A program made the translations under genes and the position numbers. Under the pieces are notes generated by a model. The model made no database searches. It worked only from the letters and a program-made list of their open reading frames with translations, and had not been told where the DNA came from. DNA of 15,634 nucleotides from positions 1 through 15,634 of the forward strand of contig CAZWSE010000079.1 in the NCBI GenBank assembly GCA_964636575.1. Direction: 5' to 3'. Below are positions 7,070-13,557 of the stretch, one piece after another (position 1 is the first letter of the stretch; each line of letters starts with the position of its first letter). The DNA comes from CAZWSE01 sp964636575. GTDB lineage: Bacteria; Pseudomonadota; Alphaproteobacteria; Rhodobacterales; Rhodobacteraceae.

Positions 7070-7095
7070 GTCAGGTATTCCTCACCTGACAGGTG
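7070..7095. repeat. Nested short inverted repeats (GTCAGGT / ACCTGAC / CAGGTG)
   Basis: GTCAGGT (7070-7076) and ACCTGAC (7084-7090) form a perfect seven-base inverted repeat with a seven-base spacer. The second arm also takes part in another perfect palindrome, CACCTG-A-CAGGTG (7083-7095). The middle arm can therefore pair with either side. The block lies about 95 bases before the membrane-protein gene at 7189. It could be an operator array or two mutually exclusive hairpins. No T-tract follows, so it is not an ordinary terminator. Confidence 0.4.
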
Positions 7096-7188
7096 GATGT
7101 GTATCCAATAGACAGATGTTACGCGGAATTTTCCCGCAGTATTTTCGACACAACACATTGTTATAAAACACATTAAAAGGCATTCGCC

Positions 7189-7470
7189 ATGCAATTCATA
7201 TTCTTTAACCCTGCGTGGGCAGAAATCATCGGGGTCGCTGGCTTTGCGCTTTATGTTGTCAATTACTCGTTGCTCACAACACGGGTTTTGTCAGGCGACA
7301 GCATCGCCTATTTCGCAATCAACCTCAGTGCTGCGTCGCTTGTGTTGATCGGGTTGAGCACGAATTTCAACCTCGCCGCCGCGCTGATCCAGTTGTTCTT
7401 TATTGGGATGTCGATACTTGCCATTGTGCTGCGGATGATCCGCCGCGGGCAGGCCCGTCGCTTGGCTTAA
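7189..7470 (+). CDS. Small three-helix inner-membrane protein (CBU_0592-like)
   Basis: The 93-residue product has three hydrophobic segments at about residues 11-30, 38-57 and 63-83, then a basic tail RMIRRGQARRLA that should face the cytoplasm. The layout, including VAGFALYVVNYSLLTTRVLSGDS followed by NLSAASLVLIGLSTNFNLAAALIQ, resembles the CBU_0592 family of small membrane proteins, which has no assigned function. AAAGG stands nine bases before the ATG. The 232-base region upstream holds the FNR-type site and the nested repeats, but the FNR site is too far away (about 160 bases) to act as a simple activator here. Its TAA interleaves with the stop of the convergent M48 protease gene in TTAA (7467-7470). 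Confidence 0.78.
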   Translation: MQFIFFNPAWAEIIGVAGFALYVVNYSLLTTRVLSGDSIAYFAINLSAASLVLIGLSTNFNLAAALIQLFFIGMSILAIVLRMIRRGQARRLA

Positions 7471-8180
7471 AGCCCCGCTGCGACCCGACGCACCGTTTCC
7501 AGCCGTTCCGCATTGGGCGGGTGTGTGCCCAAGAACCTGTCACCCGGATCGGGGATACGCGTAAAGAACGCCGCCCCCCGCACCGGATTGAACCCCGCGC
7601 GGGCGGTTATAACCGTGCCCAGCGCATCCGCTTCCAGTTCGTGTGTTTTGGAGTGGGTCCGCGCACCCACCTGAGCGCCCAAGCGTTGGGCCGATTGAAT
7701 GGATCCCGCACTGCCGCCAGTCAGCCCTGCAAGGCCTGAAAAGATGATCGCTCCTGCAATCGCATTTTGCTTTTGCTCGGCGATATGGCCTTCAATGTGG
7801 TGTGCGGCCTCGTGGCCCAAGATAAAGGCCAGCTCATCGGCGTTGCGCGCATCTGCAATCAGCGCGACCGTGAAGCCAATGATCGGGCGGTTGTTCTTGT
7901 CGAGCGTTTGGAACGCATTTGCAGGCTGGCCGGCGCGGTCATCCACAACGATCTGGAAATCACAGTTCACACCCTGGGTACGGGCGCGGCATTCACGCTC
8001 TGCCACGGGTTCGACCGTTTTGACCACCTGCACAAAGGTCCGCGCAGACGAGTTTGGCGGCACTGCCGGTGCGGGCGTGGCGGCGGGTTGGGTCTGCGCC
8101 GGTCCGGTTTGCGTGGTCGGCGGCACGTCACAAGCCGAGACACTCAGTGCTGCAAACCCTGCTGTTATCCATCGCATCAT
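7467..8180 (-). CDS. M48 family metalloprotease, predicted lipoprotein
   Basis: This 237-residue zinc protease has the catalytic HEAAH (His123, Glu124, His127) inside ILGHEAAHHIEGH, and the downstream ELEAD (181-185) that supplies the third zinc ligand. The N-terminus MMRWITAGFAALSVSAC is a lipoprotein signal with lipobox VSAC, so mature protein would begin at Cys17 and be anchored in the periplasm. A Pro/Ala/Thr-rich linker (about 19-46) follows. Cys64 and Cys73 could form a disulfide. The start at ATG 8180 is set by GGAGG eight bases upstream (8189-8193); an upstream in-frame start at 8246 would bury the signal peptide. BepA/Oma1-like quality control of envelope proteins is possible, but there are no TPR repeats. 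It converges on the membrane-protein gene with a four-base TTAA overlap. Confidence 0.92.
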   Translation of the reverse strand: MMRWITAGFAALSVSACDVPPTTQTGPAQTQPAATPAPAVPPNSSARTFVQVVKTVEPVAERECRARTQGVNCDFQIVVDDRAGQPANAFQTLDKNNRPIIGFTVALIADARNADELAFILGHEAAHHIEGHIAEQKQNAIAGAIIFSGLAGLTGGSAGSIQSAQRLGAQVGARTHSKTHELEADALGTVITARAGFNPVRGAAFFTRIPDPGDRFLGTHPPNAERLETVRRVAAGL

Positions 8181-8298
8181 TTGGAAACCCTCCGACATAC
8201 TGTTGCACAGAAGCTTAGCACGCCGCGCCAAAGCTGCCAGCCCCAATCAGGAATCGTCATGTCTTGAACATTGCGGCGGCACAGGCCATTTGAAGCAT

Positions 8299-8544
8299 AT
8301 GTTTTCAATAGAACACGATTTTGACGCCACAGTGATCACTTTGATCGACGATGGCGCGGCCCCTCTTCAAGAAGATGTGACCGTGCGCGCCTTTGCCGAA
8401 TGTATCACCGTTGAACAATATGACCCGCGCACGGATCAGGCGGTACGGCTGACCTTTTCGCCCGAACAGGTGCGTGATTTGGCTGCTGCTTTGGATCTGC
8501 CCGAAGGCATCTACAAGATCGCCCGCGAAAACCCAGCGGGATGA
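8299..8544 (+). CDS. Small conserved-looking protein of unknown function
   Basis: ATG 8299 opens an 81-residue acidic protein beginning MFSIEHDFDATVITLIDDGA. It has alternating strands (ATVITLIDD, CITVEQYD, AVRLTFSPEQV) and a final helix VRDLAAALDLPEGIYKI, suggesting a compact alpha/beta fold without membrane segments or a signal. I do not recognise a named family. The frame is open further upstream, but those residues are antisense to the M48 gene and there is no plausible start with homology there. The ribosome-binding site is weak (TGAAG). It lies 59 bases before the deacetylase gene on the same strand and may be the first gene of that operon, divergent from the protease gene. Confidence 0.7.
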   Translation: MFSIEHDFDATVITLIDDGAAPLQEDVTVRAFAECITVEQYDPRTDQAVRLTFSPEQVRDLAAALDLPEGIYKIARENPAG

Positions 8545-8603
8545 CGTAGACATTTGGCACCGTCGCGGGGATAGTTTGCCTGACACATCAAAGGGGGGAT
8601 CAC

Positions 8604-9725
8604 ATGACAACCGGCTTTTTCTGGGACGAGACGTGTTTTTGGCACGCAGGCGGCAACTATGCGTTTACTTTGCCCATCGGCGGGCTTGTGCAACCCTTGG
8701 CCGCAGGCGGGTTGCCGGAAAACCCCGAAACCAAGCGCCGCCTGAAGAACCTGATGGATGTGACTGGATTATCGAAAGAATTGTCACTTACGGGTGCTGA
8801 CCCTGCGACCACCGAAGACCTCGCCCGCGTCCACCCCCAAAGCTACCTGACTGCCTTCAAAGACCTCTCCGATGCAGGCGGTGGAGAGCTGGGCATGCGC
8901 ACCCCTTTTGCCAAAGGCGGGTATGAGATCGCGGCGCTGTCTGCGGGTCTGACCATCAGCGCTGTTGAGGCCGTGCTGCGCGGTCAGATGGACAATGCCT
9001 ACGCCCTGTCCCGTCCACCCGGCCACCATTGTCTGCCAGATTTCCCCAACGGGTTTTGCCTGCTCGCCAATATTGCGATCGCCATTGAAGCGGCCAAAGC
9101 CAAGGGGTTGGCGGGCCGCGTCGCCGTGCTCGATTGGGATGTGCACCACGGCAATGGCACAGAACATATCTTCTATGACCGCGACGATGTGCTGACGATT
9201 TCGCTGCACCAGCACCAGAATTACCCCATTGATACCGGCGATATTGCTGATCGGGGCACGGGTGCGGGCCTTGGCTACAATATGAACGTACCCTTGCCTG
9301 CAGGGTCTGGCCATCTGACCTATATGGCCTGCATCGATCAAATTGTGCGCCCTGCTTTGGACGCCTTCAAGCCTGATCTGATCATCGTCGCCTGCGGATA
9401 CGATGCGGCCATGGTGGACCCCTTGGCGCGGATGATGGCCACCGCAGATACATTCCGGCAGATGACATTGAAGATGCGCGAAGCCGCTGATGATCTGTGT
9501 GATGGCAAACTGGTTCTGGTGCACGAAGGCGGCTATTCCGAAGCCTACGTGCCCTTCTGCGGCCATGCGACGCTTGAAGCCTTGTCCGGCAGCAAAATCA
9601 CCGCCCCTGACCCGTTCGAGGCCGCCTTCAAAGCCCGCCAGCCGCAGCCGCGGTTTGAGACGTTCTTGCAAGACACGGTCACAGATTTTGCCCAAACGCT
9701 TCTAAAGGACTTCCCCAATGCCTGA
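8604..9725 (+). CDS. Class II histone-deacetylase-like amidohydrolase
   Basis: This zinc-dependent deacetylase has 373 residues and closely resembles the bacterial HDAC-like amidohydrolase HDAH of Alcaligenes/Bordetella. Visible active-site elements are the tandem His of RPPGHH (141/142), the zinc ligands Asp179 and His181 in LDWDVHHGNG, Asp267 in GYDAAMVDPLARMM, and the transition-state Tyr311 in HEGGYSEAYVPFCG. SLHQHQNYP (200-208) is the usual loop. Every catalytic position is intact. Substrates could be acetylated amines or polyamines, or acetyl-lysine; bacteria of this group lack classical histones. A GGGGGGAT ribosome-binding site precedes ATG 8604. The stop overlaps the nitroreductase start by eight bases, so the two are coupled. 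Confidence 0.93.
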   Translation: MTTGFFWDETCFWHAGGNYAFTLPIGGLVQPLAAGGLPENPETKRRLKNLMDVTGLSKELSLTGADPATTEDLARVHPQSYLTAFKDLSDAGGGELGMRTPFAKGGYEIAALSAGLTISAVEAVLRGQMDNAYALSRPPGHHCLPDFPNGFCLLANIAIAIEAAKAKGLAGRVAVLDWDVHHGNGTEHIFYDRDDVLTISLHQHQNYPIDTGDIADRGTGAGLGYNMNVPLPAGSGHLTYMACIDQIVRPALDAFKPDLIIVACGYDAAMVDPLARMMATADTFRQMTLKMREAADDLCDGKLVLVHEGGYSEAYVPFCGHATLEALSGSKITAPDPFEAAFKARQPQPRFETFLQDTVTDFAQTLLKDFPNA

Positions 9726-10478
9726 TCGCAATCAAGCAGCGCTCGACTTTTTGCTGACGCGCAGATCGCGCCCTGCCAAAACATTGGACGGCCCCGTGCC
9801 GGACCACACCGCATTGACTGAAATCCTGACCGCCGCCGCGCGCACGCCCGATCACGGCAAGCTGGAGCCTTGGCGGTTTATAGTCCTTGATACCCCCGCC
9901 CTGCGCCGTTTGGGCGATTTGGTTGGCGATCTGTCTGCCCAGCGGGATTTGAACACTGAGGACACCGCCAAAGCCCGCCATGCCTATGACACGGGCCATT
10001 TGGCGGTTGTGGTGGTCGAAAGCCCGAAAGCATCGCCAAAAATTCCGCCGATTGAGCAAACCTATTCCGCAGGTGCGGTCTGCCTGTCCCTGCTCAACGC
10101 CGCTTTGGCGGCGGGCTGGGGGGCAAACTGGCTGTCCGGCTGGCCTGTCTATGACAGTGCGTTTATGGGCACCGGATTGGACTTGTCGACACATGAACGG
10201 ATCGCAGGGATCATCCACATCGGCACCGAACGCTCCGCCCCACCCGAACGCCCCCGCCCCGATTTGGGCGCGATTGTAAGCTGGCCTGAGGGGATGGNNN
10301 NNNNNNNNNNNNNNNNNNNNNNNNNNNNNNNNNNNNNNNNNNNNNNNNNNNNNNNNNNNNNNNNNNNNNNNNNNNNNNNNNNNNNNNNNNNNNNNNNCCC
10401 GAACGCCCCCGCCCCGATTTGGGCGCGATTGTAAGCTGGCCTGAGGGGATGGGTGGCGATCAAACTGGTCAGACATGA
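9718..10478 (+). CDS. YdjA-like nitroreductase (frame broken by an assembly gap)
   Basis: This is an FMN-dependent nitroreductase-fold protein. The start MPDRNQAALDFLLTRRSRPA, followed by AARTPDHGKLEPWRFIVLD, resembles E. coli YdjA, including the RRS phosphate-binding region and the PDH..PW block; AGAVCLSLLNAALAAGWGANW is the second family block. Reading stops being continuous at the N run (10298-10397). The 55 bases before the gap are repeated exactly after it. If one copy and the N are removed, the frame continues through GMGGDQTGQT to TGA 10476-10478, giving 201 residues, close to the family length. As deposited, the extra 155 bases shift the frame and would produce a false stop at 10432-10434. 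The start overlaps the deacetylase stop by eight bases; the stop overlaps the next ATG (ATGA). Confidence 0.85.
10243..10452. repeat. 55-base direct duplication flanking the gap (probably artefactual)
   Basis: Bases 10243-10297 and 10398-10452 are identical over 55 positions, each starting CCCGAACG and ending GGGGATGG. They encode the same end of the nitroreductase. An exact 55-base match at contig ends is what a de Bruijn assembler with k=55 leaves at a shared node, so I read this as one genomic copy. Confidence 0.85.
10298..10397. other. Assembly gap, exactly 100 N
   Basis: The run is exactly 100 N, the conventional size for a gap of unknown length. The sequence on both sides is the same 55 bases, and joining the copies restores the nitroreductase frame, so the real gap length is probably negative (an overlap). 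Confidence 0.97.
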
Positions 10479-11323
10479 AACGAGTTTCGTTGATAGTGGC
10501 ACTGACGTGCCTGCTAACAGGCACTGCCCTAGCGGAAACGGCGAAACCATCCTGCCTTCCGGCTTGGGCAAATCCCGACTTGCCACGAACAACGAACACC
10601 TATCAGTTCTGGTCTTCTACGCGAAATGAACCTGTCAACTTAGGCCCGCGGCTAAATCAACCAATGTACTACTGGAACAGAGGTGCATTGTTTCGAATTG
10701 AATACGGGTTCTTCAATCCGTGGTTTGTATCTCAAACGGATGAGGACATTGAGTTTCCCGAAAAGGAAGATTTCTTGTCCAACCTTTCAAGCAGTTCGAC
10801 GATCACAGGCTACGATCCGTCGACGGGGGCTTACAATCCCGACCTGTTGGAGAGAGACGATGTAAGATCACCAACGCTCTGGTTTTGGATGCCATCGCTG
10901 AGGTATGTCGAGCAGAACATGCGAACAGGTTACGATTTTCACCCGTGCGAGCCGGGTCGCGAACCTGCTGGTAAAGGTGAGTATGCCGTCCAGTTTCGCA
11001 TTGAATGGCCCGGGCTGGCAGGAGTTGAAAAATCGCCGCAGGTCGAGCGCTTCGAGAACGCTGAAAAAAAGCCGATTTTGAACCCAGACTTTTTTCAGAT
11101 CTTCAATGACCAGTACGCTGTCAATCTTCACTGCACAGAAGACCGAGGGTGTCAGGGACAAGTATGGGACAAGAAGCGCAACTACATTTTGTCTGTGATG
11201 TTTCCTGAAATACTGCGCGAACAAGACCCTGAGAGCTTTTGGCAACCCCCTGCATTCGCGGCGATCCAGCTTTTGGAAAGCTGGAAGGTAGAAATAACTG
11301 AAAGCACATCCCATGATCCTTGA
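10475..11323 (+). CDS. Predicted secreted/periplasmic protein of unknown function, lower GC
   Basis: The 282-residue product starts with a classical Sec signal peptide, MKRVSLIVALTCLLTGTALA, with likely cleavage before ETAKPS. The mature part is rich in aromatic residues and Pro (NTYQFWSS, MYYWNRGALFRIEYGFFNPWF, PTLWFWMPSLRY). It has a Cys in FHPCEPG and a CTEDRGC pair, suggesting a folded extracytoplasmic protein with disulfides. I recognise no family. By hand count its GC is about 51% in its first 600 bases, against roughly 60% or more in the EI24 gene after it, with codons such as CTA and TTA, which points to later acquisition. It starts in an ATGA with the nitroreductase stop and ends overlapping the EI24 start by 11 bases. 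No good ribosome-binding site is seen, so reinitiation from upstream is likely. Confidence 0.8.
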   Translation: MKRVSLIVALTCLLTGTALAETAKPSCLPAWANPDLPRTTNTYQFWSSTRNEPVNLGPRLNQPMYYWNRGALFRIEYGFFNPWFVSQTDEDIEFPEKEDFLSNLSSSSTITGYDPSTGAYNPDLLERDDVRSPTLWFWMPSLRYVEQNMRTGYDFHPCEPGREPAGKGEYAVQFRIEWPGLAGVEKSPQVERFENAEKKPILNPDFFQIFNDQYAVNLHCTEDRGCQGQVWDKKRNYILSVMFPEILREQDPESFWQPPAFAAIQLLESWKVEITESTSHDP

Positions 11324-12014
11324 CGCCTTCACCAAATCCCTGTCCCAAATGGGCGACCCGCGGTTTTTGCGGGTGTTGGGGCTGGGTGTGGGGCTGGCGA
11401 TTGCGTTGTTGGTGGCGGTGTTTTTCGGCACCCAATGGCTGATCGGATCGATGCTGTCCGGCCCCATCAGCCTGCCGTGGGTGGGAGAGGTCAACTGGCT
11501 GGACGAGGCGCTGCGCTATGCCTCTATCCCTGCGTTTTTGATCGCCTCTGTGTTCCTGATGGTGCCTGTGGCGTCGATGATGACCTCGTTTTTCCTCGAT
11601 ACAGTGGCAGACGCGGTTGAGGACAAGCACTACAAAGGCCTGCCTGACACCCCCGGTGTGCCGTTCTTCGATGCATTAAAGGATTCAATCGGGTTTTTGG
11701 GGCTGATGCTGGTGGTGAACGTCCTGGCGATCATCCTCTATCTGCCGTTCATCTTCCTGTTTCCGCCGATGGTGCCTGTCATCTTTTGGGCCGCGAACGG
11801 GGCTTTGCTGGCGCGGGAATACTTCACGCTTGCAGCCGCCCGCAGGATCGGATGGGCCGCCGCCAAGGCGCTCCGCAAGCAAAACAGGATGACCCTATGG
11901 GCGGCAGGGTTCTTGATGGCCGTGCCACTGTCTGTACCTGTCGTGAACCTATTGGTGCCGATAATGGGGGCCGCGACGTTCACCCATCTCTTTCACAAGA
12001 TGTATCGGGCCTAG
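11313..12014 (+). CDS. EI24 domain (CysZ-like) membrane protein
   Basis: This 233-residue integral membrane protein has hydrophobic segments at about 20-45, 70-92, 125-155 (probably two passes) and 193-218. The family marks are the DTVADAVEDKHY stretch after the second segment, NGALLAREYFTLAAARR (about 161-177), and the C-terminal PVVNLLVPIMGAATFTHLFH. The EI24/CysZ family includes the sulfate permease CysZ; no sulfur genes are nearby, so a sulfate role is not supported here. The start overlaps the previous gene by 11 bases. Its TAG interleaves with the DUF1467 stop on the other strand in CTAG (12011-12014). There is no space for a terminator between the convergent genes. Confidence 0.88.
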   Translation: MILDAFTKSLSQMGDPRFLRVLGLGVGLAIALLVAVFFGTQWLIGSMLSGPISLPWVGEVNWLDEALRYASIPAFLIASVFLMVPVASMMTSFFLDTVADAVEDKHYKGLPDTPGVPFFDALKDSIGFLGLMLVVNVLAIILYLPFIFLFPPMVPVIFWAANGALLAREYFTLAAARRIGWAAAKALRKQNRMTLWAAGFLMAVPLSVPVVNLLVPIMGAATFTHLFHKMYRA

Positions 12015-12286
12015 CTGCGCGGGCCGAAGCGGTCGAAGAAATCCAGATCCTCGATCGTGATCCAGCCCGACAGGATGATCCCCGCGATCAGGCACCACAA
12101 CACGACGGACAACGCCGTTGTAATCCATGCCTTTTTCTTCAGGTTATGAACCTCGGGCGCACCTGCATGGGTGCCCGGTACGATTTCGCCGCGATCCCCT
12201 TGGGTTTGGACGCGGATCGGCAGCACGATCAGGAAGGTCATAAACCAGATGACTGAGAACAGAACGAATGCGGATGTGATGCCCAT
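12011..12286 (-). CDS. DUF1467 family two-helix membrane protein
   Basis: The 91-residue product begins MGITSAFVLFSVIWFMTFLI, the first transmembrane helix. It continues with LPIRVQTQGDRGEIVPGTHAGAP, a conserved cytoplasmic or periplasmic loop typical of DUF1467, and a second helix around AWITTALSVVLWCLIAGIILSGW. The end DLDFFDRFGP also fits. Function is unknown. I chose ATG 12286 because it matches the family N-terminus and shares one base with the epimerase stop (TGATG, 12284-12288); an upstream ATG at 12313 lies inside the epimerase gene. Pairing of this family with methylmalonyl-CoA epimerase in alphaproteobacteria is something I recall but cannot check here. Confidence 0.87.
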   Translation of the reverse strand: MGITSAFVLFSVIWFMTFLIVLPIRVQTQGDRGEIVPGTHAGAPEVHNLKKKAWITTALSVVLWCLIAGIILSGWITIEDLDFFDRFGPRS

Positions 12287-12690
12287 CAGACCTGTTCCAG
12301 TTCCACCAGACATCCGTTGAAGTCTTTGGGATGCAGGAACAATACGGGCTTGCCGTGGGCACCGATTTTAGGCTCTCCGCTGCCCAAGACGCGCGCACCG
12401 GTGGTCACCAGATGGTCGCGGGCTTCGATGATGTCGTCCACTTCGTAGCAGACATGGTGCATGCCACCCGATGGGTTCTTGTCGAGGAACGCCTGAATGG
12501 GGCTGTTGTCGCCCAAAGGATAGAGCAACTCGATCTTGGTGTTGGGCAGTTCAATAAAGACGACGGTTACCCCGTGATCCGGCTCATCCTGTGGAGCGCC
12601 CACGTTGGCGCCTAGCGCGTCGCGGTATTGGGCGGATGCGGCCTCCAGATCAGGGACAGCGATAGCGACATGGTTTAGGCGACCGATCAT
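12286..12690 (-). CDS. mce: Methylmalonyl-CoA epimerase
   Basis: This 134-residue VOC-superfamily enzyme interconverts (S)- and (R)-methylmalonyl-CoA in the route from propionyl-CoA to succinyl-CoA. It shows MIGRLNHVAIAVPDLEAA at the start with the metal-ligand His, the AFLDKNPSGGMHHVCYEVDD block (about 72-91) with the second His, and the terminal FNGCLVELEQV with the Glu ligand. Length and motif order match the family. ATG 12690 is preceded by GAGG about nine bases away; an upstream in-frame ATG at 12747 would add 19 unconserved residues. It overlaps DUF1467 by one base and is divergent from the response-regulator gene. It would serve degradation of odd-chain and branched substrates, and propionyl-CoA from compounds such as DMSP in marine relatives (inference). 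Confidence 0.93.
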   Translation of the reverse strand: MIGRLNHVAIAVPDLEAASAQYRDALGANVGAPQDEPDHGVTVVFIELPNTKIELLYPLGDNSPIQAFLDKNPSGGMHHVCYEVDDIIEARDHLVTTGARVLGSGEPKIGAHGKPVLFLHPKDFNGCLVELEQV

Positions 12691-12771
12691 GGATTTGGAC
12701 CTCATAGGGTTGATGTTGATACGTGATCTATATGCGCGAGGGCGCAAGGCAAGGCAATATTCGGCGGTACA

Positions 12772-12786
12772 TTAACGGAGCGTTAG
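12772..12786 (+). promoter_or_regulatory. Candidate CtrA box upstream of the response regulator
   Basis: TTAA-CGGAGCG-TTAG matches the alphaproteobacterial CtrA pattern TTAA-N7-TTAA at seven of eight fixed positions, and each half is followed by C or GC as in strong boxes. The same bases form a short inverted repeat TAACG-GAG-CGTTA. It lies 52 bases before the ATG at 12838, within promoter range. No clear -10 is assigned. Confidence 0.4.
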
Positions 12787-12837
12787 CTATCTTTGGCTTA
12801 GCGTCGGCGCAACCAATCGTCCCATAGGAGCGCCGAC

Positions 12838-13557
12838 ATGGATGACCGTGAGAACTTTCTAGCCCAATTGCCCTCTCCGACGGCATCGCGCCCTCTGCTG
12901 GGATTAACCATTCTGGCGGTCGAGGACAGCCGTTTCGCCTGCGAGGCCATGCGGCTTTTGTGCCTGCGCTCCGGTGCACGGATCAGACGGGCAGATTGTT
13001 TGCGATCTGCGCGGCGGCATTTGAAAGTGTACCAGCCTTCTGTTGTGATCGTTGATCTGGGCCTGCCCGATGGCAGCGGGCTTGATCTGATTACAGAACT
13101 AGCAGATGCCAGCCCGCGGATCGGGGTTATTCTTGCGACCTCTGGCGATACAGGCGTTGAACAAAACGCCTTGAACGCGGGCGCTGACGGGTTTTTGTCG
13201 AAACCGATTTTGTCGCTGGGTCTGTTTCAGGAACAAATCCTGTCGCAACTGCCTTCAGATAGGCAACCCACCGGCCCCCGGCGCATCAGCACCGATGAGG
13301 TCAGGCCCGACCCTATCGCCTACCGCGATGACATGGCCCATGTGGCAGACGTTCTGGCCGACGAAGAAGGCGGGCGCACCTTGGATTATGTGGCGCAGTT
13401 TTTGGGCGGCGTTGCGCGCAGTGCAGATGACAAAACCTTGGAACAAGCTGCGGCGGATTTGGCCGATGCACGCGCGAAAGGTGCGCCGGTGGCGACCGAG
13501 ATGGCCCGCATTGCGGGGTTGGTCCAAGACCGGCTGAAAGAGAAAATCGCGATCTAG
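12838..13557 (+). CDS. Response regulator with receiver domain and unassigned C-terminal region
   Basis: The 239-residue protein has an N-terminal receiver domain (about res 22-138). The acidic pair Glu29/Asp30 (VEDSRF), phospho-acceptor Asp73 (IVDLGLPDGSG), Thr101/Ser102 (ATSGD) and Lys122 (SKP) are all in place, so it should be phosphorylated. After it come about 100 residues, mostly helical and Ala/Asp rich, with no DNA-binding, GGDEF, EAL or kinase motif I can see. It may act through protein contacts, or the tail may be a small helical domain. A 21-residue N-terminal extension precedes the receiver. AGGAG lies eight bases before the ATG. A CtrA-like box upstream hints at cell-cycle or motility control. 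No histidine kinase is adjacent. The TAG interleaves with the GNAT gene stop in CTAG (13554-13557). Confidence 0.9.
   Translation: MDDRENFLAQLPSPTASRPLLGLTILAVEDSRFACEAMRLLCLRSGARIRRADCLRSARRHLKVYQPSVVIVDLGLPDGSGLDLITELADASPRIGVILATSGDTGVEQNALNAGADGFLSKPILSLGLFQEQILSQLPSDRQPTGPRRISTDEVRPDPIAYRDDMAHVADVLADEEGGRTLDYVAQFLGGVARSADDKTLEQAAADLADARAKGAPVATEMARIAGLVQDRLKEKIAI

Noticed and set aside
7122..7137. GCGGAATTTTCCCGC as a terminator or operator
   Set aside because: The stem is four base pairs with a mismatch and is not followed by a T-tract; it is too weak to call.
8784..9695. 303-codon minus-strand open frame
   Set aside because: It lies fully within the deacetylase gene, whose motifs and catalytic residues are unambiguous on the plus strand; the antisense product looks like nothing known.
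10243..10452. A true 55-base duplication or mobile-element footprint
   Set aside because: The exact 100-N run, the exact 55-base identity, and the restored reading frame on collapse make an assembly overlap far more likely.
9679..10599. Minus-strand open frame running across the N gap
   Set aside because: It is open only because N codons are not stops, and it is antisense to the nitroreductase and the secreted-protein gene.
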